64,000 nt of DNA, taken from Pseudomonas putida. Its GTDB lineage: Bacteria > Pseudomonadota > Gammaproteobacteria > Pseudomonadales > Pseudomonadaceae. Within the stretch, counting starts at the first letter, position 1; the number at the start of each line of letters is the position of its first letter. The stretch spans positions 1,674,001 through 1,738,000 of the forward strand of contig NZ_MINI01000038.1 of the NCBI RefSeq assembly GCF_002906855.1, in the 5' to 3' direction. The position numbers were made by a program, and so were the translations under genes. This document shows, one piece after another, positions 57,510 to 64,000 of the stretch. The notes beneath the pieces are model-generated. The model searched no databases. It was given only the letters and a program-made list of their open reading frames with translations, and was not told the origin of the DNA.

Positions 57510-58442
57510 ATGGATAGTCGAACGATTCTTGTCACCGGCGCCAGCGGTTTCGTTGGCAGTGCCCTGTGCCGCCAACTGAACACGCTGGGCGTCTTCAGTG
57601 TCCGCGCTCCGTCACGTCGTGACGCCGAGCTGGCCGCTGAGACCGACTGGGTATCTGCGCTAGCCGGTGTCGACGCGGTGATACACGCCGCGGCCCGCGT
57701 GCACGTGATGCAGGAGAACGCCAATGACAGCCAGGCCGAATTCCGCCGGGTCAATGTCGATGGCACCCTCAACCTCGCCCGGCAAGCCGCCGCTGCCGGG
57801 GTGCGCCGTTTCATTTTCATCAGTTCGATCAAGGTCAATGGCGAACTCAGCCAGCCTGGGCAGCCTTTGCGCGCCGACGACACGCCTGCGCCGCAGGATG
57901 CCTATGGGGTATCCAAGCATGAAGCCGAACAGGGCTTGCTACAGCTGGCGGCGGCCACCGGTATGGAAGTGGTGGTGATTCGCCCGGTGCTGGTCTACGG
58001 ACCGGGCGTCAAGGCTAACTTCCTCAGCATGCTGCGCTGGGTGCAGCGGGGTGTGCCGCTGCCGCTCGGTGCCTTGCCAAACCGCCGCAGCCTGGTGTTC
58101 GTGGATAACCTCGTCGATCTGGTGATGGCTTGCCTCGATCACCCGCAGGCGGCCAATCAGGTGTTCCTCGCCAGCGATGGCCAGGACGTGACCCTGAGCC
58201 AGTTGTTGCGGGCCATCGGCCAGGCGCTGGGCCGCCCGGCGCGGTTGCTGCCAGTACCGCCTTCGCTGCTGCACGCGGCGGCGCGGGTGTTGGGGCGCGG
58301 TGATCTGGCCCAGCGCCTGCTAGGCTCGTTGCAGGTCGACATCGCCAAGAATCACCAGTTGCTTGGCTGGACCCCTCCCTTCACATTGGAGCAAGGGCTC
58401 AACCTGACCGCTCGCGCTTTTCTGGACGCTCAAAATCGATGA
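57510..58442 (+). CDS. NAD-dependent nucleotide-sugar epimerase/reductase (WbpV-like)
   Basis: The 310-residue extended SDR has ILVTGASGFVGSALCRQL (residues 6-23), HAAARVHVMQENAND, FIFISSIKVNGE and the YGVSKHEAEQGL YxxxK motif, then VIRPVLVYGPGVKANFLSML. This set is typical of the C-4 reductases WbpV/WbcB-type found next to wbpL. Acting on the keto-sugar made by WbpM it would give UDP-QuiNAc or UDP-FucNAc, the first sugar of the O-chain. It overlaps the wbpL-like gene by 4 bases. Which epimer is made cannot be told from sequence. Confidence 0.85.
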   Translation: MDSRTILVTGASGFVGSALCRQLNTLGVFSVRAPSRRDAELAAETDWVSALAGVDAVIHAAARVHVMQENANDSQAEFRRVNVDGTLNLARQAAAAGVRRFIFISSIKVNGELSQPGQPLRADDTPAPQDAYGVSKHEAEQGLLQLAAATGMEVVVIRPVLVYGPGVKANFLSMLRWVQRGVPLPLGALPNRRSLVFVDNLVDLVMACLDHPQAANQVFLASDGQDVTLSQLLRAIGQALGRPARLLPVPPSLLHAAARVLGRGDLAQRLLGSLQVDIAKNHQLLGWTPPFTLEQGLNLTARAFLDAQNR

Positions 58443-59443
58443 TCTGGCTGATTCTACTGGCTGGCGTGGCCGCGCTGGCAATGACGGCGGGGCTGCGCCG
58501 CTATGCCCTGGCGCGCAGCCTGCTGGACATCCCCAATGCGCGCAGCTCGCACGCCCTTCCGACCCCGCGTGGTGGTGGCCTGGCGTTCGTCTTCTCGTTC
58601 CTGCTGGGCGCGCTTGCCCTGGGCTGGGCTGGCATGGTGGCGCCAGCGCTGCTGGTCGCCCTTCTCGGCGCTGGTGGCCTGGTGGCGGTGATCGGTTTCA
58701 TGGACGACCACGGCCATATCGCTGCACGATGGCGCCTGCTTGGCCACTTCGTGGCCGCAGGTTGGGGGCTTTACTGGATGGGAGGCATGCCGCCGCTGAT
58801 GGTGTTCGGATGGGCATTGGACAGCGCCTGGTTAAGTGCGCTGTTCGGGATGCTGTACCTGGTGTGGCTGCTCAACCTGTACAACTTCATGGACGGCATC
58901 GACGGCATCGCCAGCATCGAAGCCATCTGTGCCTGTATCGGAGGCTGCCTGCTGTACCTGGTCAGTGGCTATCCGCAGGCGCTGTGGCTGCCAATGTTAC
59001 TGGCTGCGACGGTGGCCGGCTTCCTGTTCTGGAACTTCCCGCCAGCGCGTATTTTCATGGGGGACGCCGGCAGTGGCTTCCTGGGTATCGTGCTGGCTCT
59101 GCTGGCGTTGCAGGCTGCCTGGATAAACCCGCTACTCTTCTGGGGGTGGTTAATACTTTTGGGTGTATTCGTGGTCGACGCGACCTTTACCCTGGTGCGA
59201 CGGCTGCTGCGCGGCGAGCGCGTCTACGAGGCGCATCGTAGCCATGCCTATCAGTATGCTTCACGTCAGCAGGGTAGCCACCGGCCGGTAAGCCTGGCGG
59301 TGGCGGCCATCAACCTGGGCTGGTTGTTGCCAGTGGCGCTGGCGGTCGTGGCGCTAGGGCTGGACGGCGCAACGGGAACCATCGTGGCCTATTTCCCTCT
59401 TATACTGCTAGCGATCAAATACCATGCCGGGAAGCGGGAATAA
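58439..59443 (+). CDS. wbpL: undecaprenyl-phosphate glycosyl-1-phosphate transferase (WbpL-like, MraY/WecA family)
   Basis: The 334-residue protein has ten or so transmembrane segments and the MraY-family cytoplasmic motifs: an aspartate pair in GFMDDHGHI, YNFMDGIDGIA, ARIFMGDAGSGFLG and the histidine motif HRSHAYQ. It transfers a HexNAc-1-phosphate to undecaprenyl phosphate and so starts the O-chain. In P. aeruginosa WbpL starts both A-band and B-band polymers. It lies 42 bases upstream of wbpM. Confidence 0.93.
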   Translation: MIWLILLAGVAALAMTAGLRRYALARSLLDIPNARSSHALPTPRGGGLAFVFSFLLGALALGWAGMVAPALLVALLGAGGLVAVIGFMDDHGHIAARWRLLGHFVAAGWGLYWMGGMPPLMVFGWALDSAWLSALFGMLYLVWLLNLYNFMDGIDGIASIEAICACIGGCLLYLVSGYPQALWLPMLLAATVAGFLFWNFPPARIFMGDAGSGFLGIVLALLALQAAWINPLLFWGWLILLGVFVVDATFTLVRRLLRGERVYEAHRSHAYQYASRQQGSHRPVSLAVAAINLGWLLPVALAVVALGLDGATGTIVAYFPLILLAIKYHAGKRE

Positions 59444-59485
59444 CATGGTCGAGCAAGCCGGGCATGGCACGTTGAGGAGAGCTGG

Positions 59486-61495
59486 ATGAGCGATGCAAAC
59501 AAAGACAGGCTGCGCCAGTTCCTGGTGAACCTGTCACGGCGGCAGAAGCGCCTGATACAAGTCTGCACCGACATGCTGCTTATCTGGCTGGCGTTGTGGC
59601 TGTCGTTCATCGTGCGCTTGGGCATCGATGACATGTACAACCCGATCCTGGAACACACCTGGCTGTTCCTCGCGGCACCGGTAGTGGCTGTGCCGTTATT
59701 CATCCGTTTCGGCATGTACCGCGCGGTAATGCGCTACTTCGGCAACGACGCGCTGGTCACTATCATCAAGGCTGTCACTCTGTCGTCGTTGATCCTGGCT
59801 GTGGTGGTCTACTGGTACAGCAACCACAAGGTCGTGGTACCGCGTTCGATCATCTTCAACTACTGGTGGCTGAGCCTGGTCATCATCGGCGGCCTGCGCC
59901 TGATCATGCGCCAGTTCTTCCTCGGTGACTGGTTCACGGGTAACCACCAGATTCCCTTTGCCAACCGCGACGATGGCCTGATCAAGGTCGCCATCTACGG
60001 TGCAGGTACAGCCGGCAACCAGTTGCTGGCGGCATTGCGCATGGGCCGAGTGATGCGCCCTGTGGCGTTCATCGACGACGACAGTGATCTTGCCAACCGG
60101 GTCATCTCCGGCCTGCAGGTATACAAGCCCAAGCACCTGCGGCAGATGATCAAGGAAAGCGGCGCCCAAGAAATTCTTTTGGCTTTGCCCCGTGCCTCAC
60201 GGGCCCGGCGCAAGGAAATCCTGGCCTTCCTCGAGCCGTACCCGCTGCACGTGCGCAGCGTTCCGGCTTTTGCCGACCTGGCCAGCGGCCGGGTCAAGGT
60301 TGATGACATTCAGGACGTCGACATTGCCGACCTGCTGGGGCGCGACCCGGTGCCGGCCCAGGACGAACTGCTCGACCGCTGCAACAAGAATCAGGTTGTG
60401 CTGGTTACCGGGGCCGGAGGTTCGATCGGTTCGGAGCTGTGCCGGCAGATCATCGGGCTCAAGCCCAAGACCCTGCTGCTGTTCGATCACAGCGAGTTCA
60501 ACCTGTACAGCATTCTCAGTGAGCTGGAGCAGCGCATTTCCCGTGAGTCGCTGTCGGTACGCCTGCTGCCGATCCTTGGTTCGGCACGCAACCAGCAGCA
60601 CCTGGTCGACATCATGAGTACCTGGCGGGTCGACACGGTCTACCACGCGGCTGCCTACAAGCATGTGCCGATGGTCGAGCACAACATGGCCGAGGGCGTC
60701 CTCAATAATGTCTATGGCACCTTGTGCACCGCTCAGGCCGCGTTGCAGTCAGGCGTCGCCAACTTCGTGCTGGTTTCTACCGACAAGGCTGTGCGCCCGA
60801 CCAACGTCATGGGCAGCACCAAGCGCCTCGCCGAGCTGATTCTTCAGGCCCTAAGCCGCGAAGCTGCGCCAGTGATGTATGGCGACAGCAGCAAGATTTC
60901 ACGGGTGAACAAGACCCGCTTCACGATGGTGCGGTTCGGTAACGTACTGGGCTCCTCAGGCTCGGTGATTCCGCTGTTCCATCAGCAGATCAAGGCCGGT
61001 GGGCCGCTCACGGTCACGCACCCCAAGATCACCCGGTACTTCATGACCATCCCCGAAGCTGCACAGTTGGTGGTGCAAGCAGGGGCCATGGGGCAGGGCG
61101 GTGATGTGTTCGTGCTGGACATGGGCGAGCCGGTGAAAATTGTCGAGCTGGCCGAGAAGATGATTCACCTATCCGGCCTGAGCGTGCGCAGCCCTGGCAA
61201 CCCCCATGGCGATATCGCCATCGAGTTTTCCGGCTTGCGGCCGGGAGAGAAGCTTTACGAGGAGTTGCTGATCGGAGACGACGTTTCGCCGACCGTGCAC
61301 CCGATGATCATGACCGCCAACGAAGACTTCCTGCCCTGGGAGGTGCTTCGCGAGCGCCTGGCTGCCTTGCTCAAGGCGGTGGCGGAAGATGATTTCAGCC
61401 GGATCCGGCATCTGTTGCGCGAGCTGGTCAACGGTTATTCGCCAGAAGGTGAGATCGTTGACTGGTTGTATCAACAGCAGCACAAGGACAGGTAA
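59486..61495 (+). CDS. wbpM: UDP-GlcNAc 4,6-dehydratase, membrane-bound polysaccharide biosynthesis protein
   Basis: The 669-residue protein has four N-terminal transmembrane helices (within about 20-140), a first nucleotide-binding domain with IYGAGTAGNQLLAAL, and a C-terminal dehydratase domain starting VLVTGAGGSIGSELCRQI. The catalytic region is FVLVSTDKAVRPTNVMGSTK, where methionine replaces the usual tyrosine, as in WbpM. It continues with RFGNVLGSSGSVIPLF and the terminal HLLRELVNGYSPEGE. Length and order after wbpL match pseudomonads. It is the classic right boundary of the O-antigen locus. Confidence 0.97.
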   Translation: MSDANKDRLRQFLVNLSRRQKRLIQVCTDMLLIWLALWLSFIVRLGIDDMYNPILEHTWLFLAAPVVAVPLFIRFGMYRAVMRYFGNDALVTIIKAVTLSSLILAVVVYWYSNHKVVVPRSIIFNYWWLSLVIIGGLRLIMRQFFLGDWFTGNHQIPFANRDDGLIKVAIYGAGTAGNQLLAALRMGRVMRPVAFIDDDSDLANRVISGLQVYKPKHLRQMIKESGAQEILLALPRASRARRKEILAFLEPYPLHVRSVPAFADLASGRVKVDDIQDVDIADLLGRDPVPAQDELLDRCNKNQVVLVTGAGGSIGSELCRQIIGLKPKTLLLFDHSEFNLYSILSELEQRISRESLSVRLLPILGSARNQQHLVDIMSTWRVDTVYHAAAYKHVPMVEHNMAEGVLNNVYGTLCTAQAALQSGVANFVLVSTDKAVRPTNVMGSTKRLAELILQALSREAAPVMYGDSSKISRVNKTRFTMVRFGNVLGSSGSVIPLFHQQIKAGGPLTVTHPKITRYFMTIPEAAQLVVQAGAMGQGGDVFVLDMGEPVKIVELAEKMIHLSGLSVRSPGNPHGDIAIEFSGLRPGEKLYEELLIGDDVSPTVHPMIMTANEDFLPWEVLRERLAALLKAVAEDDFSRIRHLLRELVNGYSPEGEIVDWLYQQQHKDR

Positions 61496-61562
61496 CGCTG
61501 ATTCCTACAGCAAGCGCGGATTCAGCCGCTTCGCAGGCCCCCTTCGGATCGATACTTTGAGC

Positions 61563-61585
61563 AGGCAGCCAAGGAAACGCTGCCT
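61563..61585. other. short hairpin between wbpM and the comEA-like gene
   Basis: AGGCAGC (61563-61569) pairs with GCTGCCT (61579-61585) across a 9-base loop. There is no T-run, so attenuation or weak termination after wbpM is only possible. Confidence 0.35.
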
Positions 61586-61612
61586 CGTTAATCCATCCGA
61601 AGGAGTGTCTGT

Positions 61613-61942
61613 ATGCGTAATACCGTTCTTTCCTACCTGTTGCTGCCCCTGTTCGCTGGCCTCGCGTTTTCGGTCAGCGCCGCGCCGGCAGATACACCGG
61701 TCGCTCAGCCGGTACCGATGGTGAGCCAGAAAACCACCGGCTCAGCCCTGCTGAACCTCAACCAGGCCGATGCCGCAACCTTGCAAAAAGAACTCAATGG
61801 CATCGGCAAGGCCAAAGCCGAAGCCATCGTGGCCTATCGCGAGGCCAACGGGGCGTTTGCTTCAGTGGATGAACTGCTGGAGATCAAAGGCATCGGCAAT
61901 GCGCTGCTGGAGCGTAATCGCGACAAGTTGAGTGTGGAGTAA
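61613..61942 (+). CDS. ComEA-family helix-hairpin-helix protein
   Basis: The 109-residue protein has a signal peptide (MRNTVLSYLLLPLFAGLAFS, cleavage near VSAAPA), a short linker and a ComEA-type double helix-hairpin-helix domain from about residue 47: LNLNQADAATLQKELNGIGK and LLEIKGIGNALLERNRDKL. Such proteins bind DNA in the periplasm and can help DNA uptake. GGAG lies 6 bases before the ATG. It is commonly found next to wbpM in pseudomonads. No other competence genes are in the window. Confidence 0.92.
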   Translation: MRNTVLSYLLLPLFAGLAFSVSAAPADTPVAQPVPMVSQKTTGSALLNLNQADAATLQKELNGIGKAKAEAIVAYREANGAFASVDELLEIKGIGNALLERNRDKLSVE

Positions 61943-61954
61943 CACGCGTTTGCA

Positions 61955-61984
61955 GGGCGGCGCTTGCGCCATGCAATGCCGCCC
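61955..61984. terminator. bidirectional hairpin between convergent comEA-like and DUF2897 genes
   Basis: GGGCGGC (61955-61961) pairs with GCCGCCC (61978-61984) and the loop contains a further short stem (GGCGC/GCGCC type). It lies between two convergent stop codons. No clear T-run follows on either strand, so it is probably a terminator on position. Confidence 0.55.
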
Positions 61985-62003
61985 TCATTGCCAGCATTCC
62001 TGC

Positions 62004-62171
62004 TTACCTGTCCTGGGCATCCTTGGCGTCGGCCTCTGCATTGCGTTCATGCACCTTGCGCAGTTGTTCCTCGGTCAGGGGCAGCTTTTTCGCCGTATCG
62101 CGCAGCATCATCAGCCCGCCGATGATCGAGCCGAGGGCTATGATGAGTATCAGCCAGGCATACCAGGGCAT
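62004..62171 (-). CDS. DUF2897 family small membrane protein
   Basis: The 55-residue protein has one transmembrane helix (PWYAWLILIIALGSIIGGLM) and a charged tail with LPLTEEQLRKVHERNAEADA. This matches the small DUF2897 family of gammaproteobacteria, whose function is unknown. I chose the ATG at 62171; the longer open frame upstream overlaps pyrF in antisense and is not credible. Confidence 0.85.
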   Translation of the reverse strand: MPWYAWLILIIALGSIIGGLMMLRDTAKKLPLTEEQLRKVHERNAEADAKDAQDR

Positions 62172-62355
62172 CGTGTGTTCTCCTGTCAGCGTCATGGGGC
62201 AGTGCTTGTACAAATATTGAGCAGTTGCCGGTTCCGTTGGTTCAATTATAGGCATCACGCCTTGCCGGGCCAATTCCGTTGACCCGCGGCCCCCAAAGCC
62301 TGTGCCACTTCGTTTACAATGCGCGCCGTTTACGACTTGCCAAGAGAACCCGACC

Positions 62356-63057
62356 ATGTCCGCCTGCCAGACGCCCCTGATCGTCGCCCTGGATTTCCCT
62401 ACCCGTGACGCCGCCCTGAAGCTGGCTGACCAGCTCGACCCCGCCCTGTGCCGGGTAAAAGTTGGCAAGGAGCTGTTCACCAGCAGCGCTTCGGGCATTG
62501 TCGAAACCCTGTGCGCGAAGGGCTTCGAGGTGTTCCTCGACCTCAAGTTCCACGACATCCCCAACACCACCGCCATGGCGGTGAAGGCTGCTGCCGAGAT
62601 GGGGGTATGGATGGTCAACGTGCATTGCTCCGGTGGCCTGCGCATGATGGCTGCCTGCCGCGAAGAGCTGGCCAAGCGCAGTGGCCCGCAGCCGCTGCTG
62701 ATCGGCGTGACGGTGCTGACCAGCATGGAGCGTGAAGACCTCGCCGGTATCGGCCTGGACGTAGACCCTCAAGAGCAGGTGCTGCGCCTGGCGGCGCTGG
62801 CCGAAAAGGCGGGCATGGACGGCCTGGTGTGCTCGGCACTGGAAGCCCCGGCGCTGAAGGCTGCGCACCCGGCGCTGCAACTGGTCACCCCGGGCATTCG
62901 CCCTGCGGGCAGTGCCCAGGATGACCAGCGCCGTATCCTCACCCCGCGCCAGGCGCTGGATGCAGGCTCCGACTACCTGGTGATCGGCCGCCCGATCAGC
63001 CAGGCGGCAGATCCGGCCCAGGCACTGGCAGCCGTGGTGGCAGAGATCCGCGGCTGA
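62356..63057 (+). CDS. pyrF: orotidine 5'-phosphate decarboxylase
   Basis: The 233-residue protein is a complete OMP decarboxylase, which makes UMP in pyrimidine synthesis. It starts PLIVALDFPTRDAALKLADQ and has VKVGKELFTSSAS, the catalytic FLDLKFHDIPNT (Lys-Asp array), VNVHCSGGLRMM, TVLTSMEREDLAG and the phosphate-binding VIGRPISQA. I chose the ATG at 62356 because homology begins there; the frame is open to 62302. A strong terminator follows. Confidence 0.97.
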   Translation: MSACQTPLIVALDFPTRDAALKLADQLDPALCRVKVGKELFTSSASGIVETLCAKGFEVFLDLKFHDIPNTTAMAVKAAAEMGVWMVNVHCSGGLRMMAACREELAKRSGPQPLLIGVTVLTSMEREDLAGIGLDVDPQEQVLRLAALAEKAGMDGLVCSALEAPALKAAHPALQLVTPGIRPAGSAQDDQRRILTPRQALDAGSDYLVIGRPISQAADPAQALAAVVAEIRG

Positions 63058-63068
63058 TATCAGCCAAT

Positions 63069-63109
63069 AAAAAGGGCCGACATGCACAGTGCATGTCGGC
63101 CCTTTTTTT
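63069..63109 (+). terminator. rho-independent terminator of pyrF
   Basis: A perfect stem GGGCCGACATGCAC (63074-63087) with GTGCATGTCGGCCC (63089-63102) is followed by seven T residues and preceded by an A-run, so it may also work on the minus strand. Confidence 0.95.
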
Positions 63110-63142
63110 GAGCGCACGCCACAGCATTTTTAGCGTCAGTAA

Positions 63143-63364
63143 GATCGAGCGCCGCCCGCGCGGCGCATCGCGAGCTGCGCTCGCTCCTACGTTTGTTTCT
63201 GGCCAGTAACGCTTGTGGCAGGCGCGCGCGACCGCCTTGCTGGTACGACGCGATATCCCGCCATGCGCCAAGGCGTCCGCGCGCAAATCACGCAGGAATA
63301 ATTGGCCCGAAACAACGTAGGAGCGAGCGCAGCTCGCGATGCGCCGCGCGGGCGGCGCTCGATC
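63143..63364. repeat. REPIN-like palindromic repeat, copy 3
   Basis: This 222-base copy has the same inverted arms and, in the same orientation, the same inner segment as copy 1 (GCGACCGCCTTG, CATGCGCCAAGGCGT). It lies between the pyrF terminator and kdsA, about 62.9 kb from copy 1. Copies 1 and 3 are direct repeats that bracket the whole O-antigen region. Confidence 0.85.
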
Positions 63365-63480
63365 TGCGCATCAACTCAGAACACGAGACAAACCCTTGGC
63401 AGTCTTCACCCAATCTCCCGGCAAGCAGACCGCAGGCACTATCCCGACATTGCGTGAAGAACCTTTTTATTACCCTCGAA

Positions 63481-64000
63481 TCAGGCAATAACCAGCGGTT
63501 GGAAACCTTTGACCAGGTCGTCGAGCGCCTTGATCTGCGCCAGGAACGGCTCCAGCTTGTCCAGCGGCAGGGCGCTTGGGCCGTCGCACTTGGCCTGGTC
63601 CGGGTTAGGGTGAGCTTCCAGGAACAGCCCAGCCAGGCCAACTGCCATGCCGGCACGGGCCAGGTCGACCACCTGCTCGCGACGGCCACCGGAGGCAGCG
63701 CCGGACGGGTCGCGGTTCTGCAGGGCGTGGGTCACGTCGAAGATGATCGGCAGGTTGTCGCAGGTGCGCTTCATCACGCCGAAACCGAGCATGTCCACGA
63801 CCAGGTTGTCGTAGCCCATGCAGGTGCCACGGTCGCACAGGATCAGCTGGTCGTTACCGGCTTCCTTGAACTTGTGCACGATGTTCTGCATCTGCGAGGG
63901 GCTAAGGAACTGCGGCTTCTTGATGTTGACCGGTTTACCGGTCTTGGCCAGTGCCACTACCAGGTCGGTCTGGCGGGCCAGGAAGGCGGGCAGCTGCAGC
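63481..64000 (-). CDS. kdsA: 3-deoxy-D-manno-octulosonate 8-phosphate synthase, C-terminal part (partial)
   Basis: The visible 173 codons run off the right edge. Reading from the edge, LQLPAFLARQTDLVVALAKT is followed by VNIKKPQFLSP, LCDRGTCMGYDNLVVDMLGF, FDVTHALQNRD and FLEAHPNPDQAKCDGPSALP, which are diagnostic for KdsA. It condenses PEP with arabinose-5-phosphate for Kdo synthesis in LPS. Pseudomonads usually carry another kdsA near eno, so this is probably a second copy. The N-terminal part is outside the window. Confidence 0.95.
   Translation of the reverse strand, partial: LQLPAFLARQTDLVVALAKTGKPVNIKKPQFLSPSQMQNIVHKFKEAGNDQLILCDRGTCMGYDNLVVDMLGFGVMKRTCDNLPIIFDVTHALQNRDPSGAASGGRREQVVDLARAGMAVGLAGLFLEAHPNPDQAKCDGPSALPLDKLEPFLAQIKALDDLVKGFQPLVIA

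Overview
The window looks like a Pseudomonas chromosome, most probably of the P. putida group. It opens with the end of rpsA followed by ihfB and closes with wbpL-wbpM, a comEA-like gene, pyrF and a kdsA copy. In P. aeruginosa the O-antigen locus sits in the same place, between ihfB (himD) and wbpM. Most genes are GC-rich, but about 31.6-38.8 kb is clearly poorer in GC and looks acquired. I see no tRNA, rRNA or CRISPR array.

Layout. (1) 0-3.6 kb: rpsA end, a RAYT transposase gene between two inverted copies of a 223-bp palindromic repeat, ihfB, a LapA-type membrane protein and a beta-CASP metallo-beta-lactamase-fold protein. (2) 3.9-12.8 kb (+): manC, manB, wzm, wzt, a coiled-coil methyltransferase and a two-domain glycosyltransferase. 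This is the gene order of the E. coli O8/O9a ABC-transporter-dependent O-antigen clusters. (3) 12.86-14.2 kb: an IS110-family element (IS1111-like) whose transposase gene carries an in-frame UGA. (4) 14.2-24.7 kb (-): a nine-gene operon with the CDP-3,6-dideoxyhexose genes (rfbF, rfbG, rfbH, ascD-like), a TPP enzyme and a reductase that together predict a yersiniose-type branched sugar, then a GtrA/GtrB/large-membrane-protein trio for periplasmic transfer. (5) 25.6-31.3 kb (-): a GT-C-like membrane protein and the dTDP-L-rhamnose operon rfbBDAC. (6) 31.7-45.4 kb: large multidomain glycosyltransferases, unknown proteins and a cassette of DRE-TIM aldolase, CMP-sugar synthetase and HAD phosphatase that suggests an unusual CMP-activated 2-keto sugar acid. 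(7) 45.5-52.9 kb: a putative type I secretion substrate with RTX-like and DUF4214 repeats, a partner of unknown function, and a divergent ABC/HlyD/TolC exporter. (8) 53.3-61.5 kb (+): gmd, rmd, two GT4 enzymes, wbpV-like, wbpL-like and wbpM, an A-band-like D-rhamnan module. (9) 61.6-64 kb: comEA-like, DUF2897, pyrF, a third copy of the repeat and partial kdsA.

How it fits together. ManC and ManB make GDP-mannose; Gmd and Rmd convert it to GDP-D-rhamnose. WbpM, the WbpV-like reductase and WbpL start the chain on undecaprenyl phosphate, the GT4 enzymes extend it, the methyltransferase may cap it and Wzm/Wzt export it. No convincing Wzx or Wzy was found, which fits ABC-dependent export. The CDP-sugar/Gtr operon probably decorates the polymer. 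The type I secretion module embedded in the locus resembles the arrangement of S-layer or LPS-anchored surface proteins in other bacteria.

All calls come from reading the sequence and from memory of protein families; no database search was run.
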